Under the pieces are notes generated by a model, which saw only the letters and a list, made by a program, of their open reading frames with translations, did no database searches and had not been told where the DNA came from. The position numbers were made by a program, and so were the translations under genes. 64,000 nucleotides of DNA from Bradyrhizobium diazoefficiens (lineage in GTDB: Bacteria; Pseudomonadota; Alphaproteobacteria; Rhizobiales; Xanthobacteraceae). This document shows positions 17,965-26,644 of this stretch, piece after piece. The stretch is from the NCBI RefSeq assembly GCF_016599855.1, contig NZ_CP067041.1:5704001-5768000 (forward strand), in the 5' to 3' direction. Numbering within the stretch: position 1 is the first letter of the stretch; each line of letters opens with the position of its first letter.

Positions 17965-18327
17965 TCACTGCACCAGCGCCGGATGATCCCGCTGCGCGGT
18001 TTCGCGGATCCAGCTGGCGTGGATCGCGCGGAACAGGATTTGCGCCGTCTTGACGTCATTCGCGGTCATGCAGAGGTCGATGATGCGATGCACCGCGTCA
18101 TCGCGCATCAGGCTGTCGGAGATCTTCATCGCGATTTCCATCGCGACCTTCGCGGCGCGCTCATAGCGCGCGCTGTCGCTTTTGTCGTTTCGCGCAGAGC
18201 CTGCGGCGCTCTGGGCCGCAGCGTCACAGATGGCGCGGATGCGCGCGGCGGCTTCGATGTCGCCGAGCGGCCACTCGATCGCCTCGTCCCAGATGTCTTT
18301 TCGCGTCTTGCGCGCGAACCACTGCAT
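17965..18327 (-). CDS. Hypothetical cytoplasmic helical protein
   Basis: 120 aa, not recognised. The ATG at 18327 (MQWFARKTRKDIWDE) is preceded by GGAGCGAG at a good distance, better than the upstream start at 18357. The sequence is predicted mostly helical and charged, with no signal, membrane helix or metal motif. The helical pattern (ERAAKVAMEIAMKISDSLM, VHRIIDLCMTANDVKTAQIL) recalls repeat-type helical bundles, but no family is claimed. It lies 52 bp upstream of nothing on its strand except the FAD-dehydrogenase stop, so the two may be in one unit. Confidence 0.65.
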   Translation of the reverse strand: MQWFARKTRKDIWDEAIEWPLGDIEAAARIRAICDAAAQSAAGSARNDKSDSARYERAAKVAMEIAMKISDSLMRDDAVHRIIDLCMTANDVKTAQILFRAIHASWIRETAQRDHPALVQ

Positions 18328-18379
18328 TGCCTCGCTCCGCCGTGACGGCGCGAGCATAAACGAAAGGCGACGCCGCGCG

Positions 18380-19804
18380 CTACGCCTCCGGCACGATCTT
18401 GCCGGGATTGAAGATGTTTTGCGGATCGAGCGCCTTTTTCAGCGCACGCATTGCATCCAGCGCCTCGGGGCCGAGTTCCGCCTTCAGGTATTTCTGCTTG
18501 CCCTGGCCGATGCCGTGCTCGCCGGTGCAGGTTCCGTCCATCGCCTGTGCGCGCTCGACCAGGCGGTGCATGAACTCCTCGCCGCGCGCCATCTCGCCGG
18601 CATCGTTGGTGTCACAGACCAGCGAGCAATGGAAATTGCCGTCGCCGACATGGCCGACGATCGGCGACAACAAATTGAGCCGCTTGAGATCTTCCTCGGT
18701 CTCGCTGACGCAATCGGCAAGCCGCGAGATCGGCACACAGACGTCGGTGGCGACTACGCCGATGCTGTCGCCGGGCCGCAGCGCCTTCACCGACCAATAG
18801 GCATCGTGCCGAGCCTGCCACAGTTTCGTGCGGTCCTCGGGCTTGGTGGTCCAGGAAAAATCGCCACCGCCGCATTCCCTGGCGATCTCACCGAACGCCT
18901 TGGACTGTTCGGCCACCTCGATCTCGCTGCCGTGAAATTCCATCAAGAGCAGCGGCGTCTCCGGCAGCGTCAGCTTCGAATAAGCATTGCAAGCCCTGAC
19001 TTGCGCGGCATTGAGCAACTCGATGCGCGCCACCGGGATGCCCGTCTGAATAGCGAGGATGACGGCCTGACAGGCCCCGTGCACGGTCTCGAACGACACC
19101 GCGCCAGCCGCGATGGTGTCGGGAATGCCGCGCAGGCGAATGGTCAGCTCGGAGATGATGCCGAGCGTGCCTTCGGCGCCGACGAACAGATGCGTCAGGT
19201 CGTAGCCGGCGGAGGACTTCTTGGCGCGCGTGCCCGTGGTGATGATCTCGCCGTCGCCGCGCACCACCTTCAGCGCCAGCACGCTGTCGCGCATGGTGCC
19301 GTAGCGCACCGCATTGGTGCCGGAGGCGCGCGTCGAGGCCATGCCGCCGAGAGAGGCGTCCGCGCCGGGATCGATCGGAAAGAACAGGCCTTGGTCGCGC
19401 AGATGCTCGTTGAGCGCCTTGCGGGTGACACCGGGCTGGATCACGCAGTCGAGATCCTCGGCATGCACTGCAAGCACCTTGTTCATGTCGCGGAGATCGA
19501 CCGAGATGCCGCCGGCGGGCGCGTTGACCTGGCCCTCTAGCGAGGTGCCGGTGCCGAAGGGAATGACGGGGACGCCGTTTTTCGCGCAGATGCGCACCAC
19601 GTCCTGGATGTCGGCGATCTCCTGCGCCATCACCACGCCATCCGGCGGCTGGTTGACGATCCATGTCGTGGTGTGGCCGTGCTGCTCGCGGACGGCCTGC
19701 GAGGTGATGAGGCGGTTGCCGAAGCGTGCGGCAAGCTGCTCCAACGCGCTCGCAAGGGCTTTCGGCGCTGGCCTGGGCGGATTATTAGTGATGGTCGTAC
19801 CCAC
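18380..19804 (-). CDS. FAD-linked oxidase, D-lactate/glycolate dehydrogenase (GlcD/LDHD) type
   Basis: 474 aa. An FAD_binding_4 (PCMH) domain (about 50-190) has PFGTGTSLEGQ, IQPGVTRKALNEHL and GGMASTRASGTNAVRYGTM. An FAD-oxidase C domain (about 230-470) has the HVGDGNFHCSLV and GEHGIGQGK motifs typical of D-2-hydroxyacid dehydrogenases. The GTG at 19804 follows GGGAGGAG at five bases and is preferred to the ATG at 19849. It oxidises a D-2-hydroxy acid such as D-lactate and passes electrons to a carrier. No GlcE/GlcF genes are adjacent, so a single-subunit LDHD-like enzyme fits best. Divergent from the thioesterase by 85 bp. Confidence 0.9.
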   Translation of the reverse strand: MGTTITNNPPRPAPKALASALEQLAARFGNRLITSQAVREQHGHTTTWIVNQPPDGVVMAQEIADIQDVVRICAKNGVPVIPFGTGTSLEGQVNAPAGGISVDLRDMNKVLAVHAEDLDCVIQPGVTRKALNEHLRDQGLFFPIDPGADASLGGMASTRASGTNAVRYGTMRDSVLALKVVRGDGEIITTGTRAKKSSAGYDLTHLFVGAEGTLGIISELTIRLRGIPDTIAAGAVSFETVHGACQAVILAIQTGIPVARIELLNAAQVRACNAYSKLTLPETPLLLMEFHGSEIEVAEQSKAFGEIARECGGGDFSWTTKPEDRTKLWQARHDAYWSVKALRPGDSIGVVATDVCVPISRLADCVSETEEDLKRLNLLSPIVGHVGDGNFHCSLVCDTNDAGEMARGEEFMHRLVERAQAMDGTCTGEHGIGQGKQKYLKAELGPEALDAMRALKKALDPQNIFNPGKIVPEA

Positions 19805-19889
19805 GGACACTCCTCCCGACAGAAGAAACCGTGGCAAAGGACATCTCACCGGTCAAGTCAAGCGACCGGACGCATAGCAGGGAACACAC

Positions 19890-20396
19890 ATGCCGGAGAC
19901 CGCCGCATCAGCGCCCGACGTCCAGCCGTTCCGCTCCTCGATCATGCAGATCGACCCGCAATGGATCGACTACAACGGCCATCTCAATATGGCCTACTAC
20001 AACGTGATGTTCGACCGGGCGATCGACCAGATGTGGCTGCGGCTCGGGATTGGGCCCACCTACATGAAGGAGCGAGGCGGCTCGACCTTCACCGCAGAAT
20101 GCCACGTGCGGTATCTGCGCGAGATTCATCTTGGCGATCCCGTGCAGATCTCGGTCTGGCTGCTGGAAGCCGACAACAAGCGGCTGCACACGTTCGAGGA
20201 GTTGCGGCACGCTGCCGAGGGGTGGCTGTCGGCGACCTCCGAGAACATGTCGCTGCACATGGACATGAAGGCGCGCCGCGTTGCGCCGTTTCCGCCCGAC
20301 ATCCAGCAGCGCATCGCCGAGGTCACCAAGGCCCACAGCGCCCTGCCGCGGCCCGAGGGCATCGGCCGACGCGTGGCAATGCCCTCGAAGCGGTAA
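19890..20396 (+). CDS. Hotdog-fold acyl-CoA thioesterase family protein
   Basis: 168 aa, one hotdog domain. The motif IDPQWIDYNGHLNMAYYNVM (residues 21-40) is the 4HBT-type active-site helix start, with the usual D..GH.N pattern. Members hydrolyse acyl-CoA esters in the cytoplasm; substrate not predictable. The ATG at 19890 is the only good start. Seven bases separate its stop from the convergent DUF1328 gene. Confidence 0.82.
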   Translation: MPETAASAPDVQPFRSSIMQIDPQWIDYNGHLNMAYYNVMFDRAIDQMWLRLGIGPTYMKERGGSTFTAECHVRYLREIHLGDPVQISVWLLEADNKRLHTFEELRHAAEGWLSATSENMSLHMDMKARRVAPFPPDIQQRIAEVTKAHSALPRPEGIGRRVAMPSKR

Positions 20397-20402
20397 GGCC
20401 CG

Positions 20403-20576
20403 CTAAATCCTGGTGCGGCCGCGGGCGAGGCCCACCACCGCCGAGACCAGGAACAGCACGACCGCGATGAAGAAGATGATCTTGGCGATTTCGACCGAGG
20501 CGCCGGCGATGCCGCCGAAACCCAGGATGCCGGCGATCAGTGCGATAACCAGAAACGTCACAACCCAGCCAAGCAT
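20403..20576 (-). CDS. DUF1328 family small membrane protein
   Basis: 57 aa with two membrane helices: [20 protein letters not shown] then [20 protein letters not shown]. This is the DUF1328 (YtjA-like) pattern, common in proteobacteria and often linked to stress. The ATG at 20576 is preceded by AGAGG; longer readings in the same frame lack any conservation signs. Function unknown. Confidence 0.85.
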   Translation of the reverse strand: MLGWVVTFLVIALIAGILGFGGIAGASVEIAKIIFFIAVVLFLVSAVVGLARGRTRI

Positions 20577-20815
20577 GGCAAAACCTCTGTGTTGATCTCT
20601 GTCCGCGATCAGCGCCGCTGACCGCGCTCCACTTGCCCAGACAATCTCGACGTGGGAACGAAGGTTCCGACCCGCGGAGCGGGGAAATTCGCGCCGCCCG
20701 CAGGAACAAATCGGCCGGCCGCGTACGTGGAAAACACGTTCCGGCCGCCCCATATAGGTACCAATCCCTGTTATGAAGGCTCCCTTCCGCGACGGCGCGG
20801 TGCCATCGTGGGCCA

Positions 20816-23389
20816 ATGATTCGCATGACCGAGCCGAGCAAGATCACCTCTCCGAGCGTACCCGACCACCAGCCTGCAGCCGGCGGCATCGCCGCGCGTG
20901 CGCGCGCCTCTGTGGGCCCGAAATATCTGTCCGGGCTCAATCCGGAGCAGCGCGAGGCGGTGGAGACGCTGGACGGCCCGGTGCTGGTGCTGGCCGGCGC
21001 CGGCACCGGCAAGACCCGCGTGCTGACCACGCGCATCGCCCACATCCTGAGCCAGGGCCGCGCCCGTCCCGCCGAGATCCTGTCGGTGACCTTCACCAAC
21101 AAGGCCGCGCGCGAGATGAAGCATCGGCTCGGCCAGATGCTCGGCCACGCCGTCGAGGGCATGCCGTGGCTCGGCACCTTCCACTCCATCGGCGGCCGCA
21201 TCCTGCGCGTTCATGCCGAGCTGGCGCAGTTAAAGTCGAATTTCACCGTGCTCGATGTCGACGACCAGGTGCGGCTTTTGAAGCAGCTGCTGCAGGCCGA
21301 GAATATCGACGACAAGCGCTGGCCGGCGCGAATGCTGGCCGGCCTGATCGACGGCTGGAAGAACCGCGGCCTGACGCCGTCGCAGGTGCCGTCAGGCGAA
21401 GCCGCCGTCTTCGCCAACGGCAAGGGCGGCAAGCTCTATGCGAGCTATCAGGAGCGGCTGAAGATCCTGAACGCCGCCGATTTCGGCGATCTCTTGCTGG
21501 AGAACATCCGCATCTTCCGCGAGCACCCGGATATCCTGCGGCAGTACCAGTTGCGCTTCAAATTCATCCTGGTCGACGAATATCAGGACACCAACGTCGC
21601 GCAATATCTGTGGCTGCGGCTGCTGTCGCAGGCGCCTTCTTCCTTCGCCTCTCCCCGCTTGCGGGGAGAGGCCGACGCGCAAAGCGCGGCGGGTAAGGGG
21701 GACTCTCCACGAGTCGCGCTCGCGGAGGCAGCCCCTCACCCCGACCCTCTCCCCGTGAAGGACGGGGAGAGGGAGAGGACCAAAAACATCTGCTGCGTCG
21801 GCGACGACGACCAGTCGATCTATGGCTGGCGCGGCGCCGAGGTCGACAACATCCTGCGCTTCGACCACGATTTTCCCGGCGCCAAGGTCATCCGCCTCGA
21901 GCGCAACTACCGCTCGACCGGCCACATCCTCGCCGCCGCCTCGCACCTGATCGCGCACAACGAAGGCCGACTCGGCAAGACGCTACGCACCGAGGACCAG
22001 GACGGCGAGAAGGTCACGGTGACAGGCTCGTGGGATTCCGAAGAGGAAGCCCGCGGCATCGGCGAGGAGATCGAGCAGCTCCAGCGGCAGGGCGAGAAGC
22101 TCAACGAGATCGCCATTCTCGTGCGCGCCTCCTACCAGATGCGCGAATTCGAAGACCGTTTCGTCACGCTCGGCCTGCCCTATCGCGTCATCGGCGGCCC
22201 GCGCTTTTACGAGCGCGCCGAAATCCGCGATGCGCTGGCTTACTTACGTGTCATCAATTCGCCGGCCGACGACCTCGCCTTCGAGCGCATCGTCAACGTG
22301 CCCAAGCGCGGGCTTGGCGATGCCACCGTGCAGATGCTGCACGACCATGCCCGCAAGCGCCGCATTCCGCTGTTCGAGGCGGCGCGCGCGGTGGTCGAGA
22401 CCGACGAGCTGAAGCCGAAGGCGCGCGGAAGTCTGCGCGACGTCGTCGCCCAGTTCGACCGCTGGCGCGCCCAGCGGGAGGTCACCGCGCACACGGATCT
22501 CGCCCAGATCGTGCTCGACGAGAGCGGCTACACCGAGATGTGGCAGAAGGACCGCTCGGCCGACGCCGCGGGCCGGCTGGAGAACCTGAAAGAGCTGGTG
22601 CGCTCGATGGAGGAGTTCGAGAACCTGCAGGGTTTTTTGGAGCACATCTCGCTGGTGATGGACCGCGACGGCGGCGCCGAGGACGACGCGGTGTCGCTGA
22701 TGACGCTGCACTCGGCCAAGGGTCTCGAATTCGACAACGTGTTCCTGCCCGGCTGGGAGGAAGGCCTGTTCCCGAGCCAGCGCACGCTGGACGAGCAGGG
22801 CCGCGCCGGTTTGGAAGAAGAGCGCCGGCTCGGCCATGTCGGCCTCACGCGTGCGAGACGGCGCGCGAAAATCTATTTTGCGACCAACCGCCGGATCCAC
22901 GGCACCTGGTCGACCACAATCCCGTCGCGCTTCCTCGACGAATTGCCGGCGGCCAATGTCGAGATCACGGAATCCAAGGGCGGCTCGGCCTGGGGCGGTA
23001 CCGGCGGCTACGGCGCCTCGCGCTTCGACGATATGGAGGCTTTCGGGTCGAGTTACACGACGCCGGGCTGGCAGCGCGCCCAGGCGAACCGCAATCGTGG
23101 CGGCGGGCGCGGCGGCTTCGAGGAAGAAGCCTCCACATTCTCATCCTCCTCGTCATCCGGCCCCGATTTCGGCAGCTTCTCCTCGCGCCGCCGCGGGCCA
23201 ATGACGATCGAAGGCGAGCTGGTCGCCAAATCGACCGGCACGATGTCGGAATTCTCGCTCTCCGACCGCGTCTTCCACCAGAAGTTCGGCTACGGCCGCG
23301 TCACCAGGATTGACGGCAACAAGCTCACCATCGCCTTCGACAAGGCCGGCGAGAAGAAGGTCGTGGACAGCTTCGTGCAGCGGGCGTGA
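20816..23389 (+). CDS. uvrD: UvrD/PcrA-like ATP-dependent DNA helicase with translated repeat insert
   Basis: 857 aa, superfamily 1A 3'-5' helicase for nucleotide excision and mismatch repair or fork clearance. Motifs: Q motif LNPEQREAV, Walker [10 protein letters not shown] (about 60-68), Ia [19 protein letters not shown] (about 253), [17 protein letters not shown] (about 328), [33 protein letters not shown]. The C-terminus has the PcrA tudor-like domain ([20 protein letters not shown]). Between motifs II and III, residues about 278-320 are an in-frame copy of the repeat found at 17814, with no counterpart in PcrA/UvrD. A Gly/Ser-rich linker lies near 740-790. PcrA-type naming is equally valid. 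Confidence 0.92.
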   Translation: MIRMTEPSKITSPSVPDHQPAAGGIAARARASVGPKYLSGLNPEQREAVETLDGPVLVLAGAGTGKTRVLTTRIAHILSQGRARPAEILSVTFTNKAAREMKHRLGQMLGHAVEGMPWLGTFHSIGGRILRVHAELAQLKSNFTVLDVDDQVRLLKQLLQAENIDDKRWPARMLAGLIDGWKNRGLTPSQVPSGEAAVFANGKGGKLYASYQERLKILNAADFGDLLLENIRIFREHPDILRQYQLRFKFILVDEYQDTNVAQYLWLRLLSQAPSSFASPRLRGEADAQSAAGKGDSPRVALAEAAPHPDPLPVKDGERERTKNICCVGDDDQSIYGWRGAEVDNILRFDHDFPGAKVIRLERNYRSTGHILAAASHLIAHNEGRLGKTLRTEDQDGEKVTVTGSWDSEEEARGIGEEIEQLQRQGEKLNEIAILVRASYQMREFEDRFVTLGLPYRVIGGPRFYERAEIRDALAYLRVINSPADDLAFERIVNVPKRGLGDATVQMLHDHARKRRIPLFEAARAVVETDELKPKARGSLRDVVAQFDRWRAQREVTAHTDLAQIVLDESGYTEMWQKDRSADAAGRLENLKELVRSMEEFENLQGFLEHISLVMDRDGGAEDDAVSLMTLHSAKGLEFDNVFLPGWEEGLFPSQRTLDEQGRAGLEEERRLGHVGLTRARRRAKIYFATNRRIHGTWSTTIPSRFLDELPAANVEITESKGGSAWGGTGGYGASRFDDMEAFGSSYTTPGWQRAQANRNRGGGRGGFEEEASTFSSSSSSGPDFGSFSSRRRGPMTIEGELVAKSTGTMSEFSLSDRVFHQKFGYGRVTRIDGNKLTIAFDKAGEKKVVDSFVQRA
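21648..21775. repeat. Dispersed repeat translated within the helicase gene
   Basis: 128-bp copy of the CCTCTCCC/GGGAGAGG element, with the end hairpin CCTCTCCCCGCTTGCGGGG and the closing CCCTCTCCCCG...CGGGGAGAGGGAG. The core GGCGGGTAAGGG matches the intergenic copy at 17814-17941. It is in frame and has no stop, adding about 43-49 residues ([20 protein letters not shown] and on). Confidence 0.85.
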
Positions 23390-23397
23390 GGCCCGAC

Positions 23398-23688
23398 ATG
23401 CCTCAGTACGTTGCCATCATCGAGGATGCCGGCCCGGACGACGCGGTTGGCGTATGGTTTCCGGACCTGCCCGGTTGCATCTCCGGTGGTGACGACATCG
23501 ACGAGGCCCTGGAGAATGCGCCCGAGGCATTCGAATTCTATGCACAGGAGCTGATCGCGGATGGCCGTCAGCTTCCCCGGCCGAGGACGCTGGACGAGCT
23601 CAAGGCCGATCCGGAATTTACCGACGACCTCCGGAACCATACGGCTGTCCTGATCGAATGGCCGCCCCTCGCCGACGCGACGGACTGA
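23398..23688 (+). CDS. HicB-like antitoxin family protein, without visible HicA
   Basis: 96 aa. The N-terminal half shows the partial RNase-H-like fold of HicB proteins: YVAIIED, VGVWFPDLPGCISGGDDIDE and ALENAPEAFEFYAQEL. No ribbon-helix-helix or HTH part is evident at the C-terminus, and no 60-aa HicA toxin reading frame is found on either side. The ATG at 23398 sits nine bases after the helicase stop, so it is probably co-transcribed with it. It may be a solitary HicB-like regulator or the relic of a toxin-antitoxin pair. Confidence 0.78.
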   Translation: MPQYVAIIEDAGPDDAVGVWFPDLPGCISGGDDIDEALENAPEAFEFYAQELIADGRQLPRPRTLDELKADPEFTDDLRNHTAVLIEWPPLADATD

Positions 23689-23776
23689 GGATTGTTGGCC
23701 GCACTCGTCGGGCCGTCGACGGTTCTGGCCCTAGCGCCCCTTGACCGCCGCGAACTTCCCCGTATCAGATAAACCC

Positions 23777-24193
23777 ATGGTCCGGGGTTCCATCACACTG
23801 ATCGTGCTTGCATTGGGAATGCCGTCGCTCAGCGCGGCGGAGACCATGAGCTTTGGCGATTCGCTCGGGCTCCTGGCCAAGAGTTGCGGGGCCGAAATCG
23901 TCGCCAATTGCCGCGGCGTCAATCCGGACTCCACCCGTCTGAAGGAGTGCCTGTCCCGCAACCGCGACGTGCTCTCCCAGCAGTGCGCGAGCGATTATCT
24001 TGCGGCGTTCGACGCCATCCAGAAGCGGATCGCCGCCCGTGTCACGGTCGCGAACGCCTGCCAGCGCGAGATCGTCAAGGTCTGCGGCGGCTCGACTAAG
24101 GAGACCAGCAAGTCGATCCCCTGCCTGATCTCGACCCCCAAGGGCATCAGCAACAACTGCCTGAAGGCTGTCGACGACGCGGGGTATCGCTGA
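23777..24193 (+). CDS. Secreted cysteine-rich repeat protein
   Basis: 138 aa. A Sec signal (residues 1-20, ending LSAAE) is followed by two similar halves with eight cysteines in total, spaced like the cysteine-rich repeats of Golgi apparatus protein 1 (PF00839): CGAEIVANCRG...KECLSRN...QQC and CQREIVKVCGG...PCLI...NNC. Disulfide-bonded periplasmic protein, function unknown. Its stop overlaps the next ATG (TGATG at 24191-24195), so it is translationally coupled to the OmpA-like gene. Confidence 0.75.
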   Translation: MVRGSITLIVLALGMPSLSAAETMSFGDSLGLLAKSCGAEIVANCRGVNPDSTRLKECLSRNRDVLSQQCASDYLAAFDAIQKRIAARVTVANACQREIVKVCGGSTKETSKSIPCLISTPKGISNNCLKAVDDAGYR

Positions 24194-24861
24194 TGCGCGC
24201 AATCGGGCACGTCACCGCCGCGATCGGTATTGCATTGGGGTTGGCTTTGCTCGCCAGCGTGGCGGGCGCGCAGACGGCGCCGACCCGTGACGATATCGTC
24301 GGCAAGCTCAACCATTTCGAGGAGGCCGCCGAGGTCGACGTCCCCGCGCTGAAGCAGCAGGTGATGGAGCGCGCCAGGGCCAGGATCAAGAACGATCCGG
24401 GTCCGGTGAACCGGCCGCTGATCGCGCCTGATCTCGCCAAGCTGCCGGCCTTCAACGCCCAGATCCAGTTCGACGCCGACACGCCGATCATCCAGCCGGA
24501 GTCTTACCAGACCGTCGGCCGGATCGCCGACGCACTGCTTCACGCTTCGCTGCTGCCCTACACGTTCCTGATCGTCGGCCACGTCGAATCCAATTCGAAA
24601 ACGCGGGAGGCCAACGCCATCCTGAGCCAGCGCCGGGCGGACGCGATCCGCGATGTGCTGGTGAATACGTTCAAGATTTCGACCAAGCGGCTCCAGCCGA
24701 TCGGCCTCGGCGAGGAGCAGTTCCTCGACCGCGCCAAGCCGACCTCGGCAGTCAATGGCCAGTTGCAGATCCTGACCTTTGCCAAAGTGCCCGAGGATGC
24801 ACCGGCGCGCCCCGCAGCAGCGCCCGCACCTGCGGCGAAAAAGCCCGCCAGGAAGCATTGA
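24193..24861 (+). CDS. OmpA family periplasmic protein
   Basis: 222 aa. A Sec signal ends near VAGAQTA. The OmpA/MotB-like domain (about 95-200) has INFD-like IQFDADTPIIQPESYQ, VGHVESNSKTREANAILSQR with the QRRADAI helix, and the ending GLGEEQFLDR. The peptidoglycan-binding Asp of the canonical GHTD loop is Glu here (GHVES). No beta-barrel and no lipobox, so it is probably a soluble periplasmic protein. A Pro/Ala-rich tail ends the chain. Coupled to the Cys-rich gene upstream. Confidence 0.85.
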   Translation: MRAIGHVTAAIGIALGLALLASVAGAQTAPTRDDIVGKLNHFEEAAEVDVPALKQQVMERARARIKNDPGPVNRPLIAPDLAKLPAFNAQIQFDADTPIIQPESYQTVGRIADALLHASLLPYTFLIVGHVESNSKTREANAILSQRRADAIRDVLVNTFKISTKRLQPIGLGEEQFLDRAKPTSAVNGQLQILTFAKVPEDAPARPAAAPAPAAKKPARKH

Positions 24862-25032
24862 GCGCCCGGCCTTCGCGCCCGGCGGAACCCGTTGAAGTTT
24901 TGTCTATTTTGTGACCTGTCTCACAGCGCGACAACACGGTCCTGCGCGACAATAGCGGCGGTTTGTGCACTGCCCTATCAGGTGCTATAGGCTGTTTTCG
25001 CCCTTCCCGCCCCCGTGCCGCACGAGACCGAG

Positions 25033-25551
25033 ATGGCTGGCTATTTTCAACGCCAACTAGCCGATTATGTCGAATACCATCGCGATCCCTGGAATTGCGC
25101 GATGCATGTGGTCGGCATTCTCCTGCTCTTCACCGGCGCAACGCTGCCGCTGACGCGGCTCGCTTTTCCGATGTTCGGGGTCGAGGTGAGCCTAGCGGTG
25201 ATTTTGGCGCTGCCCGTCCTGGTATACTGGCTGATGCTGGACGCCGGAGTCGGGCTCGGCATCCTCGTGTGCATGATTGTGCTGCTTTCGGTTGCAACCG
25301 CGATCGGCAATCAGGTCTCGACCGCCATGATGTGGTCGATTTTTGCGGTGCTGATCGTGCTCGGCGTCGCATCGCAGATCGTCGGCCACAGGGTGTTCGA
25401 GGAGCGGCAGCCGTCGATGGTCGACCACCCCACGCATTTCCTGCTTGGACCGATGTTTGTCATGGCAAAATTATTCATTGCACTGGGTTTTCGTCGCGAC
25501 CTTGCCGCGATTCTCGCGCCTCTTCCGACCAATTCCCTTTCAACCCGATAG
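25033..25551 (+). CDS. Mpo1-like (DUF962) membrane protein
   Basis: 172 aa with about four membrane helices. The N-terminal motif YHRDPWNCAMHVVG and the C-terminal HRVFEERQPSMVDHPTHFLL carry the conserved histidines of the Mpo1/YGL010w family. The yeast member is an iron-dependent dioxygenase for 2-hydroxy fatty acids; here this is by homology only. The ATG at 25033 is preferred to the GTG at 25015. It lies 31 bp before an NAD-dependent epimerase, probably in one operon. Confidence 0.82.
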   Translation: MAGYFQRQLADYVEYHRDPWNCAMHVVGILLLFTGATLPLTRLAFPMFGVEVSLAVILALPVLVYWLMLDAGVGLGILVCMIVLLSVATAIGNQVSTAMMWSIFAVLIVLGVASQIVGHRVFEERQPSMVDHPTHFLLGPMFVMAKLFIALGFRRDLAAILAPLPTNSLSTR

Positions 25552-25582
25552 CTTTCTCGAAGCGGAACAGCAAAACCTCTTC

Positions 25583-26614
25583 ATGACTCCAGTACTGGTT
25601 ACCGGTGGCAGCGGTTTCATCGGACAGCATCTTGTCGAAGCGCTCCGCGCCCGTGGGCAGCGGGTACGCGTGTTCGACGTCCGGCCCCCGGCCACGGCGA
25701 ACGCCGACGTCGAGTATGTGCGCGGCTCGGTGCTGGACAGTGCCACGGTCGATGCTGCGCTTTCGGGTATAGATCAGGTCTATCACCTCGCCGGCCTGCC
25801 CGGGATGTGGGTCGCCAACAAGCAGGATTTTCACGACGTCAATTTCCGCGGCACCGAGGTCGTGCTTGGGGCTGCGATGAAGCGTGGTGTGTCGCGCTTC
25901 CTGCACTGCTCGACGGAATCGATCCTGTTCCCCTACGCCAACCTCAACGGTGTCGCCGCCGAGGAGGCGCTGCAGCCGGCCGACGCGATGCCCGGCGCCT
26001 ATACGCGATCGAAATCGCTCGCCGAGCATCACGCCGCCAAGGCCGCGGCCGCGGGCTTCCCGCTCGTCATCGGCACGCCGACCATGCCGATCGGTGCGGC
26101 CGACCACAATCTGACGCCGCCAACTGCGATGCTGTGGTACTTCCTGCAGAAGAAGGTGCAGCCGCATCTCGACTTCCTGGTCAACCTGGTCGACGTTCGT
26201 GACGTCGCCATGGGCCTGGTGCTGACGATGGAGCGCGGCCGCATCGGACAGCGCTATATCCTGGGCGGCGATTGCGTCAGGCTCGGCCAGATCCTGCGGA
26301 TGATGTCGGCGATGAGCGGCCGGCGGCAGTTTCCGATCGTCGTTCCCGGCAAGATTGCCGAGCTCTCCGCCATCATGCTCGAATCGATCTCCAATCACAT
26401 CACGCGCCGTCCGCCGAACGGCACCGCCGAGGGCGTGCGCATCGCGCTCGCCGCGAGCGACCTCTCGATCAGCAAGGCGCGCACCGAGCTCGGCTATGCC
26501 CCGCGCCCGATCGAGCCGGTGCTGCGCGAAACCATCACCCATCTGCTCGCCCGCGGCGGTCAGCAGTCCTCCGGCACCATCGAGCATCACGCGCTCTCGT
26601 CGCGCGCGAGCTGA
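25583..26614 (+). CDS. NAD-dependent epimerase/dehydratase, HpnA-like
   Basis: 343 aa, extended short-chain dehydrogenase. The NAD loop is VTGGSGFIG (residues 6-14), and the catalytic pair YTRSK near 138 with a Ser/Thr in HCSTES. The whole sequence recalls hopanoid-associated sugar epimerases (HpnA), which many hopanoid-making alphaproteobacteria have, though no squalene-hopene gene is in the window. The start at 25583 is fixed by MTPVLVTGGSG; longer readings overlap the preceding gene. Predicted cytoplasmic. Confidence 0.82.
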   Translation: MTPVLVTGGSGFIGQHLVEALRARGQRVRVFDVRPPATANADVEYVRGSVLDSATVDAALSGIDQVYHLAGLPGMWVANKQDFHDVNFRGTEVVLGAAMKRGVSRFLHCSTESILFPYANLNGVAAEEALQPADAMPGAYTRSKSLAEHHAAKAAAAGFPLVIGTPTMPIGAADHNLTPPTAMLWYFLQKKVQPHLDFLVNLVDVRDVAMGLVLTMERGRIGQRYILGGDCVRLGQILRMMSAMSGRRQFPIVVPGKIAELSAIMLESISNHITRRPPNGTAEGVRIALAASDLSISKARTELGYAPRPIEPVLRETITHLLARGGQQSSGTIEHHALSSRAS

Positions 26615-26644
26615 TCTCTCCGCCCAACCAAAGAACCTTTCCGC

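Noticed and set aside
20577..20815. General stress (EcfG, GGAAC-N16/17-CGTT) promoter upstream of the DUF1328 gene
   Set aside because: GGAAC pentamers are present but none has a CGTT at the required distance.
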